Shown here one piece after another: positions 12,301-25,442 of a stretch of 64,000 nucleotides of DNA. The number at the start of each line of letters is the position of its first letter. The stretch's first letter is position 1. The position numbers were made by a program, and so were the translations under genes. The stretch is from Apostichopus japonicus (Eukaryota; Echinodermata; Holothuroidea; Aspidochirotida; Stichopodidae). The stretch is taken from NCBI RefSeq assembly GCF_037975245.1, contig NC_092569.1, positions 15,911,001 to 15,975,000 on the forward strand, given 5' to 3'. Under the pieces are notes generated by a model. That model was not told where the DNA came from, ran no database searches, and was given only the letters and a program-made list of their open reading frames with translations.

Positions 12301-15185
12301 ACATCCAATTCAAAGGAGGTATACCTGGCGGCGAAACAAATCCAGTTAAACAGAGCCGCTTAGATTTTGTCTTGGTTTCATCCGGATTACTTAATACTGT
12401 CAGTGTCAAATTCATTATTAACAGCAAGCCATAGGACTGATCATTCATTAATTAGCACATTTTTTAATTTAAATAAGGTCACAACAGGAAGAGGATTGTG
12501 GAAATTTAATAACTCTTTACTGAAAGATGACTACTATTTTACGATTGTTAAAGACACAATTGCCACAACTAATGATGAATATGCATGTTTTCCGTATGTT
12601 CGAGAGAATATTAATATAATTCCCAGAAAGGATATTCAGTGCGTTAATAATGATCAGCTGTTCTTCGAGATGCTTCTTTTAAATATTAGAGGGAAAACAA
12701 TTTCATACTCTTCATACAAGAAAAAGGTACAAGATTGCATGGAAAAAAAATAACTCAAACATGAAATTGACCGAATACATTCGTATTGTAATGAAAGTGA
12801 GGATACAAGAAACTATATTGATGAGTTAAATCGTAAGCTTCAGTCTATTCGTGAGAAAAGACTCCAAGGATGTATGGTAAGGGCCCGTGTGGAATGTTCT
12901 GAAGAAGGAGAGAAACCTTCAAAATTATTTCTCAATTTAGAAAAAGAAACCATGTTAGTAAACTCATTAGTCACTTGAAAATATTAATAATCAAGATATT
13001 TATGACCATGATCATATACAGAGAGTAATTTTTAATTTTTATCAACATTTATATAGTTCTCAGGATGCTTATTTAAGAAATGAAGATCTACAAGAGAAGT
13101 TTGGTCAAAGTGTTATAAAATTATCAGTCAATGAGTCTAGTAACCTTGAAGGTCTTTTGACTTATGAGGAAGTTACTTGTGTTTTATATGAAGAACAACA
13201 AATCTCTTGGCTCTGATGGTTTTACTGTTAAGTTTTTAACAAATTTCTGGAATGATCTTGGTCATATTTTGTTACGGTCATTGAATTTCAGCTATGAAAA
13301 TTTGTTATCGGTTACACAAAGGCACGGTGTCATCACCCTAATTCCTGAAGGTGATAAACCTCGTTTTTGTTTGAAGAATTGGAGACCAATTTCACTGCTT
13401 AATGTGTCTTATAAAATTGCATCTTCCTGCATTGCAAATCGTATGAAGGCAGTTCTTCCTAATATTATTATTCTTTCAACCAAAGTGGCTTCCTCAAGGG
13501 TCGGTATATTGGTGATAGAATTCGTACAGTGTATGACAATATTAATAGCCTTGAAGAAGACCAAACGCCAGGGATTTTATTTGGGATTGATTTTGAAAAG
13601 GCTTTTGATAGTACTCCGCCTTTTTATGTTCGGTCTTTCCATTATCCAGTGGTTTGATACTTTTTATAGTGATATGTATTCCTCTGTTCTTGTAAATGGC
13701 TTTTCATTTCTATTGATAGTGGTTGCAGACAAGGAGACTCTTTGTCTCCATATCTCTTTATTTTAAGTGTAGAATTATTGAGCATTCTTATTAATAATGA
13801 TAATTCTATCCAGGGTATTGATATTGGAGGAAGCTGTTATAAATTTGTTCAGTATGCTGATTATACAACCTTTTTCATGCACGGGGATGAAATATCTTTT
13901 AAAATGTATTATGAAACAGCTCGATGATTTTGGTTCTTTGTCTGGGCTAAAAATAAAGCCTAGCAAGTCTCTTCTTGTTAGGTTGAGGAGTTTGAAAGGG
14001 TCTTCGTTTCCTTTTAATGAAAAATATAATATATGTTGGAATAAAGGTGATGAATTTACACTATTGGGGATTGTTTTTAATACTAATCTAAGTAGTATGA
14101 TTGATAAGAACTATGATAATGCACTGACTAAAGTGTTAATATTTTAAAGATGTGGGAGAAACGTAATTTTACAGTGCTGGGTCGCATTACCATTGTTAAA
14201 TCTTTATTATTGCCTTGTTTTAATTACTATATTATGACGCTCCCATTACCCAGTCCAGAGTATATTGAAAGATTACACTCCATGTTTTTTGTTTTCCATT
14301 TTGTGTGAAAAAATAAACCAGACCGTATAAGTCGGTAACAATTAATACAAAGATACCCCGATGGGGGATTGGAAATGATAGATGTTTGTAAACATTGTAT
14401 TGCTCTTACGATATTTACGTTTGAACATTTGTTGAAGAGCAAGAGCTCTAGTTTTGTCTTCTGTATTTTACGTAGGTGCAATAAAAGTATTAAATCTTTC
14501 TTTGATCATAGGGATTTTTATTTGAAGTTAGTGAGTTCAAAAATCTGTAATCCTTTTTGGAAGAACCTTTTTGAAACTACCCATAATTTAATTCATGATG
14601 TTTTCTCTACTATTGACCATGATATTCACTATATTAAGATTGATAATTTGGAATAGCAGTTTATTTAAAGTTGGAAATAGCCCAGTATATATTACAAGCG
14701 TTGCTATGACAAGGCGATTTGATTAGTTATGGTACTTTTTATACTTTTGATAATTTAACTCAAGATTTCATAACATATCAACCAATTTTTTGGAGTATTA
14801 TGATATTATCAGCTATATTTAAAAAAATGGAAAGGTTTATCCAATGATACAATTTTAAGGGTTATTTTTCCTAATAATAGTTATATAAATATAATATAAA
14901 TACTCTGCATGCAAGTGCTTCTTTATTTCTCTAAACAGTTTACAATAGATTGCTGGAGTTCTCAGGTTATGAGCACAAATCCTATATTAAGTGGTGCCAG
15001 ACTATTGATATCAGTTAAAAGGATTGGTCTCTTTATTGTTTCGTCCCTTTTCGGTGTTCGAGTGACGTTAAAATTAGATGGTTTCAACATAGTCTGTTGC
15101 ATAGGATTATTCCAACTAACAAGTATTTGCATCTAATAAAAGTTATCACTTCTGATAATTGTGATTTTTGTCAATCGAAATAGAT
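12301..15185 (+). pseudogene. Tx1/L1-like non-LTR retrotransposon relic
   Basis: Frameshifted remnants lie in the expected order for a Tx1-type ORF2. The end of the endonuclease shows RYTWRRNKS, LDFVLV and SHRTDHSLIS (12320-12450). A linker contains GRGLWKFNNSLL. The RT core shows NNKSLGSDGFTVKFL, HGVITLIPEGDKPR and KNWRPISLLNVSYKIAS (13190-13430), then FGIDFEKAFDS (13580-13615) and SPYLFILSVELLS (13745-13785). The catalytic YADD box reads YADY at 13853-13864. The C-terminal segment has LHRIIPTNKYL and CDFC near 15095-15175. Many stops and frameshifts make it inactive. Confidence 0.88.
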
Positions 15186-15990
15186 CGTCGCCGTTATTAG
15201 TAAAGACAATGCCTAAGAAATGTTATGGACCTTGAGTAAGTTTAATACCGAAATCATTAATGAACATTGGACTACGGTGAATAAGAGGACCCAACGGAAA
15301 CATATATATAAGACTTGCTCAAATTCACGTCACGATCAGACGAACGAGAGCTTAACGTTATTAAGAACACAAAGAATTTCCTTAAGAAAATGTCTGTTAT
15401 GATCAATTAAAAAGACCGAATGTAATCCGCGTATTGAAGCAATCCTGTTTCATCTCCAGCAATATAAATGTTATCAAAATGACAATTAAACAGTTGTATA
15501 CTTGTTGTGTTGTTTTGTTGTATTGTTTTTTTGTTTTTTTTTTATTTACTGGCTATTATACCCAGTGAAACTGCCTGATCCAGAGGGAGATTATATTTTA
15601 CGGTGGAGATTTTCATAAAAATTGTTTTAGTTTTATTTTTATTTGCGTTCTTGTGTTCGTGTCCCCAGCGGCACTACAGACGGATATGGTCAAGACTTTT
15701 ATTGGAGGCTGGGTAAGGGCTTGGCTACCATTATGTTATTTCAGGTTAATATATACAATTAACTTGATTTTCTGTTAATCAGATCAGATAATATCACTTG
15801 AACACCGGCTTTATAATCACCCCATGCATTACCACACAAACACACACTACACGTTTCAATTCCTGTGTCGTGACATAAAACACATGCAGTACTTCTTGCC
15901 CTCATAGGAGTGTATATGGTTGATGGATACCTTTTTGAACCAATATCGATTTAGAAAAGGACAGAATGGTAAATAAAAACTATAACAAAG
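15186..15990. other. Non-coding, start of duplicated Penelope block
   Basis: No gene is seen. The motif CGGATATGGTCAAGACTTTT at about 15682 recurs near 18399 as CGGATATGGTCGGGACTTTT, so the duplicated repeat unit probably begins around 15680. Confidence 0.5.
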
Positions 15991-15997
15991 TAGAACA

Positions 15998-16990
15998 AAG
16001 TGAGGTGGCCGACGTCGACAGTGTTTTCCACAACTTTGAAACGCCAACATAGAGATAACATGGCTTGATTCTGATTTGTAAGGTCAGCACCATCGATATC
16101 GTTACGGTACTGTACCTGTACCATCATTACCAATACAAGGTTTACTGAAACATGAGTATGTTGGAAGTTCTGGCCATTGTTTGGGAGCCCTGGGTCAATC
16201 TACAAGTGGTAACACCTCCTTAGCGAGAGCCTGTAGGGCAAAACCAACCGTAGCAGCAAAACGTATGATCGTGTGCATTTGTTTATTACAGTTAACCTTC
16301 CGTCCTTTTTTAACCTCAGTTTAAGTACATATCCGCTTCTCCGCGTGTACCTTGAAGCTGATTTACTGGAGCCAAGACATGATATTGCTCTTCTATATAA
16401 GTGTTTGTTCTCATCAAAGTACAGTTTCTCTTGAACAAATAAATAAAGCCTAGCTGTGAGTAAAACAATTAGTCAGTTCTCACAGCCATTAATGAATAAA
16501 CTAACTGGTGTATTGAACACAATTGAAGCTTTATTAAAGACAATATGTTTCCTTCGATTTTTGGTTACCATGGAGAGGCATGACTATCGTGAGATTAAGA
16601 ATGGTTTTGTTAATATATCTTTGTTGCAGTTGCCAATGAATTAATTTTAAATGGGTTCAGATGAGAATCACACCTTATTAAAGACTTTGATTTTCTTCAA
16701 TTTTATTGAAAGTGAATAACCGAAAATATCATTTCATTTATTACGTTGTTGAAATCTGATTGGATGATATATTTCAATCTTTACTGCTGTCTGTTCACAA
16801 GAGTTTGAGCAATAATTAATCAACGCCATTCATGAATATTCTGAATGGTATATTGAACACAAAAGAAGATGTATCTCAATACAATATTTTCCCTTCGATT
16901 TTAGCTATCATGGAAGGGAAGGCTTCTGAAAATATGATTTAAGATCAGCATACTCCAGAAAAGTTTTTAACACTAAGCTACGGTGGTATG

Positions 16991-17068
<78 letters not shown>

Positions 17069-17530
17069 AATATATATATTTGTTGTACACAATAAACCCT
17101 AACAAAGAGGAAATTTCGACCTGCACAAAAGCACTCAAAGCGAAACGTGCCGAAAACCACGCTAAGGAAAAATTGGCTGAATTGATGCAGCTAAGCTTGA
17201 CCAGCAGTTATCTGCTGGTTGGCAGCAAACACTACCTCCAAATTCATGGCACTGCAATGGTTCCAAGATGACACCGTCTTTTGCCAACATCTTTATGGGA
17301 ATCCTCGAAAAAGAATTTCGATCTCGACAAAACTTGAAACCACACACGTGGTTACGTTTCATTGACGATATCTTCATAATATGGACCCATGGCGAGGCAA
17401 ATCTAAAACTCTAAAGATTTCTCTGGACACGACGTTCACTTCCTGGACACAACTGTGGCCCTACAAAATGGTTCACTCAAAACAGGCATGTTCAATAAAG
17501 TCACGAACAAGCTTGAACATAAAGTTACTT
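15998..17530 (+). pseudogene. Penelope-like element copy A, RT relic
   Basis: The coding part at about 17100-17480 gives, across frameshifts, EKLAELMQL, HYLQIHGTAM, SFANIFMGILEKEF and TWLRFIDDIFIIWTHGEANL. These match the Penelope-like reverse transcriptase core, whose catalytic box is FIDDIF. The 5' part (AGTGAGGTGG onward) and an (AT)n tract directly precede it. The same arrangement recurs at 18396-19400. The frame is broken several times, so it is not functional. Confidence 0.8.
16993..17080. repeat. (AT)n microsatellite in Penelope copy A
   Basis: AT dinucleotide tract with minor interruptions immediately 5' of the RT-like sequence. The same position in copy B also has an (AT)n tract, so it belongs to the element or to the duplicated unit. 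Confidence 0.95.
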
Positions 17531-18395
17531 CAAGTTGCAAAATATTGCACCAGATTGCACCTAAGGACCCTTAATTAATCTAAAATTTCTTAGGAGGAAC
17601 CATATTCCTCATAGACCCCTCCCCATTGATGGCATTCATTCAAATAAACATCGTGCCTTCAAATTAAGTGTTGTTTCTTCCTGTGCCCCCAAGTTTGAAA
17701 TGTCTGGCGACGCCACTGCCTCACTCCCTCCTTCCCACAGTATGTCTTTCTTGAATGTAACTGTTCTTTGTAAATTGTAAATGATCACACAATTTTTAAA
17801 TTTCAGCATCCTTACTTTTTAGTGGAGTGGATCAAAATGGGGAGGAGACATCCCTTCACGTGAAACCCTGATCACTTGGTGCCTGGTTTTCAGACAGTGA
17901 TATGAAATAAATATTTTCAAGAAATCGCAACCAATAAAATTGACTAAGGCAAGAATATTACTGAACCACACTAGTTTAGTAGAGTGAGATAACACGTTAT
18001 TTATACTGATTGACCGTGATAACCGAAATGATTGGTATTGCTTGAATCTGTGCAGAACACATCTTACTTTTTATTGTAAATATTAATATTGAAGCAAATT
18101 AAAAATATAACAGTAGAATGAAACGAGGAGTTACCAGGACGTCGATGCTGTTGAGGGGCGAATTCAGCACTTAACAATCATCCTTATATATGAGAGATAT
18201 AAAACTAAAATTTTCAAGTAACTTTCAACATATAGTGTATAGATCCGACATGCTTTCTCCACGTCCTTTAAACACGTAATGGAGTGTGCCATGAAGCTTC
18301 CTTAACATCACATCCGATCTTTGCAAATCGCTCACACACGATGCCATTAAGCGTAAATGTATCAATTTCATAAATGTTTAAATTTATTTTTTTAA
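17531..18395. other. Non-coding with possible hAT-type end
   Basis: CTGGCGACGCCACTGCC at 17704-17720 resembles the outward end of a hAT-type element (terminal CAGTGGCG when reverse-complemented), but the partner end was not found. Nothing else is recognised. Confidence 0.35.
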
Positions 18396-18790
18396 ACGGA
18401 TATGGTCGGGACTTTTTATTGGAGAATTAAGTGAGGTGGCTGTACGTCAACACTATTTCTAAACTTTGAAACGCCAACATAGAGACAACATGGCTTGATT
18501 CTGGTGTGTATGGTCAGCACCATCGACATTTCATTTATTACGTTGTTGATATCTGATTGGATGATATGTATATCAACCTTTACTGCTGTCTCTTCACAAG
18601 AGTTTAAGCGATAATTAATCAACGCCATTTAATGAATATTCTGAATGGTACATTGAACACAAAAAAAGCTGTATATCAATACAATATTTTCCATTCGATT
18701 TTAGTTATCATGGACAGGCACTGTGGCTTCAGAATAAATTATTAAAGATCAACACACTCCAGAAAAGTTTGTACCACTTAGCTACGGTGG

Positions 18791-18838
<48 letters not shown>

Positions 18839-19400
18839 AATTGTTCGATACAGGTGATAAACGCCGACAGTGGAATTACGACCTTCCTTACCGGTTTAGA
18901 ACCTCTGGACATACAATCAGCGTCCATGGCCTAGTTGGTTAGGGTGTCCGCGTGAGGGAATTTTGGCCTGCACAAAGGCATTCAAACCGAAACGTGGCAA
19001 ATCACCCACGAAGGAAGAATTGGCTGAATTGATGCAACTAATCTGGTATTTGGCAACAAACCGACTAGCTCCAAATTCATGGCACCGCAATGGGTACCAA
19101 AATCACACCGTCTTGTGCAATTTTTTTGATGGAAACCCTCTTGAAGGAATTTCTATCCCGACAAAACTTCAAACCACACACGTGGTTTCGTTTCATTGAC
19201 GATATCTCCATGATATGGACCCATGGCTAGGCAAATCTTAAACTCTTCATTGATTACATAAACTCGTTTCATCACACAATCAAATTTACTGCAGATTTTT
19301 CTGAATGTGACGTTCACTTCCTGGACACCACTGTGACCCTCAAAAATGGTTCACTAAAAACACATGCATATAAATGCAATTATTATATAGTAAACATTTT
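18396..19400 (+). pseudogene. Penelope-like element copy B, RT relic
   Basis: Parallels copy A block by block but lacks about 620 bp that copy A has between roughly 16100 and 16720. RT pieces include EELAELMQL, the codons for MGTKITPS, TWFRFIDDISMIWTHG, KFTADFSECDVHFLD and TTVTLKNGSLKTHA (18965-19360). An (AT)n tract lies at 18793-18832. Between it and the RT, the stretch CCATGGCCTAGTTGGTTAGG (18926-18945) looks like the 5' half of a tRNA. Frames are broken. Confidence 0.78.
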
Positions 19401-22083
19401 ACTGATTTAACTTTGGACACTCCCTCACCTCTTCTACTCCTCGTGCACCACCCCACCCCCTTCTTCCCCTCTTACATCCCTTCACCTCCTTCTCACCCTA
19501 TTACATCACCCTCTTCCTTGAACTCGATAATCTTGTTCATTTAGTTACTTTAATTTTGAAGCCGTGGTTGCTTCTATCAAGATTGATTATTTGAACACAA
19601 TGATCAGTTTAAAGACACACTTGACGATAAGCAACCCTTTGTCGTTCATTTTAATTGTCATTCATGGTGTTTTGAGATAATCGGTTTCAAACTCGTGTGG
19701 GCGGCCATTGTACTCTCAGTAGGATATATCTATTGAGACAGAAAGGTTCCTTTAAATTGGCCATTGAAGTGATTCAACAAGCAATATATAAACTCAACAT
19801 AATACGGTATAAACTAGGAAGGTTTCTGTATCTCTTTAGATTATTACATTTTTTTTTAAATTATTATTATTACCACAAGCATGGTAAATCTACTTTGAGG
19901 TAAATATATCTAATCTTAAAATTTTCTTATAAAGTTTCCATATTGATATTGTTGTGGTTATATGGCCTTATTACTGCTTTGCATATAATGAGCAAGGTTC
20001 GGTCGTGTTAATTAGCCAGATGTGCAGTGGCCTTAAAACAAATATCGTTATCGCAGTGAATTGGCAGTTTAATAATTAATCATAGGAAGCGCGTGTCACG
20101 TACGATTGCCAGCTTAGCTTCATAATATGTTGTTCGTGCAACAACAAATGACGAATCATAGAAAGGATGAGAACGCAGGTTGTCGTCGTCGTTGTGCATA
20201 CGTTTCGTGACACTCCATCGAGTGCGGTTAATTAGGCTATATATATTTTTTATTACGCAGTGGCCAACTATAGGCTTGTAATAGGCTATAGGCTAAAACT
20301 AGCTAATTGTATCTGCCAAACTAAGTAGCTGAATTAGTAGGCCTGAATGTTACAACAATTATAATCGAGTTAACGGAGCTGACGAGTATTCAAGATCAAA
20401 AGAGCACTGACAAAATACCATAAAAAATACAACATTTTTAAACTTTTTCTATTTACACTGAAAGGGAAGGAGCAGTTGCTCCCTCCCCCACCACCGGCTA
20501 CGACCCTGAGTTGAAAACTTTTATCTATGCTTTTGCGGTCTTGGAAAGTGGCGAATTTAGGGTGCACGTTATACAAGGGTAATTAATTGTGGTACGAGAC
20601 CTGCAGAATTTGATAATGTACGCGATTTTGCGGTTACTGGCTATATTTGTCATTTTGATGAGTGCTGACCTCAGACGTCTGACGTTTTACCTTATTACGT
20701 AATTGGTAAGGAATAGTTTGCGAAACGCATCTACGCACACATATGACCATGTTTGACGTTTACCAGTATATGAAATACACATCACGGGATAATTTGGTGG
20801 GCTAGGTAATGCGTCCTACCTAACCGCATACACGCCATCACCATCTTATATATTCCCTTTGCCTTCGGAAAGGGATAAGTAAAAACGACTCATGTTAATA
20901 GATTGTTCCTAACTATATATAGATACTAGATACCAAGAGCTTAAAAGAAAAGGTTGTGCTTACAAAAGAAAAAACATAATCTAACAGTTTTTGTAGTTTC
21001 ATATCTCCAAAGTTTCGAAGGGTCTGCCTAAGTTTATTGTTCCTGTTGCGATTACAATGAAATCATGTACGACATGAGTTTTGATGATCATCATAATTTC
21101 TTCGTTGATGGCATGCACAACTAGTCAACCACCATATTCAAACATTCACCACGTCTTCGTGTTCTTTTTGTTTATTTATTGTATTCTATATGCAGCTTGT
21201 ATTGATATGTAAATTAAATTTCCAATCAAAATGGGTCTTTACATCTTTTATCACGTCGGTTGATTGAGAAAGAGTCGACAATGCCGGTGAAGTTTGCATT
21301 AATTTCCATGTATAACTAGAACACAGTAGGAAAACGTTTTTATGGGCATATTTTATCGATCTTATAATCGATATTTGACAATATTGCTAGGAAATGTATA
21401 CAAACGACACTTCTTTCTTTGTAAAAAAAAATGGATGATATTATATGAAACCAAGTACAAAATGATGTTCAAATGAATCCGGTAGAGTAACTTTTTATTA
21501 ATACGAAAGCGTATATTGAGCTTAAAAGACAAAGCATATTACCATTAACAATGGAATATGAAAGTAAAAGATGGAGATATAGAATTAATCATAATGATCG
21601 GTACACGCTAATATGATATGTAGGAGTTGATTGCTAAATACAAATGCTGGAGTTTTTGCATCTTGAGGTCAAAACAAAATCCTGATAGAATTTTGTTTGG
21701 TACACATTTTAAGTTTTCAAATTCGGTTGTATTTGTTAATGTACAGTAAAGTGAATGATGTCATCACGGCAATTGAACTGAACAATCTTCTTGTTTTTAC
21801 ATATAATATTAAACTTGCATATGCACAGAGAAAAATAACATTTCCACAAAATGGAAACTTGCATTTTGATGAAAGTTTAAATGCTGACAACGTCGACAGC
21901 CAAGCAAATGTTTAGACTGTGGCCTATCGGGTTTATGGATAAATCGAACAGGATATTTTAATAGATACAGCAAAGGTCTCGATTTGTTTTCCATTATGTG
22001 ATTACTGCAGACCACGTATTGTAGACCACCCTGGAAAAAATGAAGGGTTTAGCAAGTCAAAACAGGCATATTCATTCAATCAG

Positions 22084-22084
<1 letters not shown>
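19401..22084. other. Intergenic, nothing recognised
   Basis: No coding region supported. A pyrimidine-rich stretch lies at 19440-19515. A CCCCACCACCGGCTACG stretch at 20485 could be a transposon end but has no partner. Confidence 0.5.

Positions 22085-22154
<70 letters not shown>
22085..22154. repeat. (AT)n microsatellite
   Basis: Uninterrupted AT dinucleotides. Confidence 0.97.
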
Positions 22155-22157
<3 letters not shown>

Positions 22158-23954
22158 TATCAACCATGTTTGCTGTCTTTGCATTTAAAAACTGTTTGCT
22201 AAATAAAACCGGTCGAAAGGAACTAAGCACTCATTGCTTTAGGATGTTCACTAAATTCCAATAATGAAGAGATGGTATTTTCTTCCCGACATTTAGTTGA
22301 AAATATGTTACACCTGTAAGAGTGGTAAATATTCTATATTCCCTTTAATTAGGAAAAATCATGCATACATTGGCTATGAGATTTATATCAATTTACCTAC
22401 TCTATTGGGTTAAGACAATTCTACGACGTTTGTTAAAAATGAGATACAAATCCATGTGTGCTATGAACGAAGCGCCATTATATCAAAAAGTTAATTGTTA
22501 CTTTTTTAATAATGTAAGCTCATATTTTTTATTTAAGGAACATAATACTGCAGTGGCTTTGCTCAGGTCTGTTGACACTTCTGTAAACAGAGGCTTCGCC
22601 GTTACCATCTATTGCCCACAATTGGGATAAAAAAAATGAATCGTAGGTTCAATTCAGATTTGTTTTGTCATAAAGGCTTCAATGATGAATAAATGAAGCG
22701 CTTTGCCTTGGGCACTCAAAATGTAACTTTCGCCTCAGTATAGACATAGTTATCAAAGTAAATATCAATTCAGTGTACCAGCTCACTCTGTATGTATTTA
22801 GTACTTTGGGCAGGTATTATGTCGGTAATCATTCTATCTGCTGAACATTTGCAATGTGATTCTTCCCAGGCACAAATTATATTCCTAATCGACAGGGTTA
22901 GCACCAGAACTCGTTACATGTCTTGTAGGGCGTAACTTTCTGTTATTCAGTCGATATATGTACCTTATATGCTAAATGAGACTAGTTACTAGGTACAGCA
23001 CATTGTTTTTGACAGTAGGTTATTAAGTCAAGTTTATTTTTTCGCTGTGTCTGAGGTCTACAAAATATTACTAACTTAACGATCTAAACAAGATAAGACC
23101 TCTAAAACTGTTGGCAATTCCTTATGTATATTGAATATAGGTTATTTTCATAAATGTTATTTATATAGAACGTCTATTACAATAACATTACGTTTTGACA
23201 AACATGATCAGGATTTCAATTAAATATGATGTTTTTTATATGTGATTTATTCTTTGAAAATATAAACTCAGAGCCAGGAGAGCCTGGTCGTAGTAATACC
23301 ATGTAACATCATATACAGTTAGAACGAAGTTTGCCCCAACTTTTAATTTGCCAATATGTAATTCTTCACTTGATATCAGAGAGGAATAAGTCATTTGCGT
23401 TTCCAGGTTTACAAAAATTGCCTTTTGATCGTCATTTTTTACTTACTAATTTTTCAGCTAGTTGGGTCTTAGAAAAAGATGTCAAACGTTCACCTTTTAC
23501 AAGGACAACTCACCTATTGTAAGTGCACGACTGGTTTTAGATGGGCTAGTATTTCAGTAGCGTGTGTCAGAAGGGGGCGGGAGGGAGCGTAGGCTCACAT
23601 TTCATAGTTATTCGGGGAATTTCGTACATCCAGGAGAAGAATGAATTCATTGGGTGGACAACCCCCACAATTTTTAATTTTAAACGAAAAAGGAAATATT
23701 TTTCAGTACATGCTTGTGTTTAGGGAGTATCACCCATATGTAAAGATACCCCAGTCCTAGAAGTGTTAAGCCCATCGTCGAGTGTGGTGAGTAAAGCAAA
23801 CGTTTAGTTGGTTCTGTTCATGCAAAGTAATAATTTTCATAAAAAAAAATATTTGCTACTTTCTCTTTGGTATCGAATCAAATTGGTTTTGCGTTGTGTT
23901 GGTTAGTTCAGTATATAGAGCACAAGGCTTGTAGTCGAATCATCTTTTGCAAAA
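22155..23954. other. Intergenic, tRNA-like sequence near its end
   Basis: No gene recognised. At 23901-23940, GGTTAGTTCAGTATATAGAG followed by GTCGAAT resembles A-box and B-box elements of a decayed tRNA-type SINE. The following (GAT)n tract may be its expanded tail. Confidence 0.35.
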
Positions 23955-24231
<277 letters not shown>

Positions 24232-24490
24232 CCAATTATCTGAAAGTTACTCAGAGAAAGATACCCTACAAAATACCCCACAGTCTTAAACAGTAGGCAT
24301 AATATATTCAAATAGCACAAACTTTAGCATTATCAAATGAAATTTCGAAAGAATGAAACTATAGAAAAACTAACGATAGAGATAGATATATATTCACAGT
24401 TACTGCACTACTTTATTAATACATGTCATTTGACATATAAGCATTTTCAAAGTTTATAACCACTTTTGAACCAAATTTTTTTATCTACAT

Positions 24491-24840
24491 TATATTGGTA
24501 TACTGATATTTGTTTAAGAACAAAGGTGATTCTGTAAAGAAAAAAATGGATGCTCATTGAAAAATTGTCATTATACCTCTAAGTCAGTCGTCTTTTTTTC
24601 GATTTTTTTTTTCATAGACGTATTAGTTGCACCCATGGTTTTCCCAATCTGTTGGCAATGTCTCCCATTCCGCTACCATCTTTGTCATTGTCGCACCCAA
24701 GTATACAAATCTGCCCACCCCTTGCAAATCTGGATTATATTGGTATACTGATATTTGTTTAAGAACAAAGGTGAATGTCGAAAGAAAAAAAATTGATGCT
24801 CATTGAAAAAGTTTCATTAAATCTTTAAGTCAGTTCTCTT
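24491..24840. repeat. Direct duplication, two ~105-bp copies
   Basis: The block starting TATATTGGTATACTGATATT at about 24491 repeats at about 24736, with the shared downstream words GATGCTCATTGAAAAA and AAGTCAGT. The period is about 245 bp. Confidence 0.9.
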
Positions 24841-25352
24841 ATTAATGATTTGCTTCAATCTGTTTATTAATATATCTGCTGTAAAGTAGGTTATTAACTA
24901 GTCCATCTATTCAGGGTCATTACAATGCTTACACTTCAACTCCATTCATTGCTTCAAATAACGAGCATATGCGTTTTCAGTGATATTTTGTTACATTCAA
25001 CTTCTTTTTTAATATCTTTTCGAATTCATAAAGAGCCCCTCTAGTAACAATAGCGCCTCTGTTTTAGCTGGGAATAAATAAAAGGTTATAAAATATATCT
25101 ACTGAATAGACCGGGAGTCGCGCTTTATCTCCTGTATAAGTATACGTTACATATTGCTGGAAGATTCATTTATTGTCTAATTCTAATGAAGATAACTAAA
25201 TGTAAACCTAAGTGACAAAAGCTGACCATCCGCCAATGACGTAATCACAGTATCGTTGTACAATTCGTGCTCTGATATTGATACTTATTCGATTCGTCCA
25301 ATCAGCTTTAAGTTAATACATTTACATATTTGTTGAGACTAGGTTATTTAGT

Positions 25353-25390
25353 CTATATTAAAGACATCACATCATCCAACTCAGTCATTT
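25353..25390 (+). promoter_or_regulatory. Candidate TATA box and initiator of FREP1
   Basis: CTATATTAAAG at 25353-25363 is followed about 29 bp later by CTCAGTCATT (25380-25389), a reasonable initiator. This would give a 5' UTR of about 60 nt before the ATG at 25443. Spacing and position support it; no transcript evidence is available. Confidence 0.4.
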
Positions 25391-25442
25391 AAAACTTCAC
25401 GGAGAACATCAAAGACAAGTAGAGCGGTCAACTTAGAACACA

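Noticed and set aside
17704..17720. Complete hAT element ending at CCACTG
   Set aside because: Only one plausible end was found and no 8-bp duplication could be paired.
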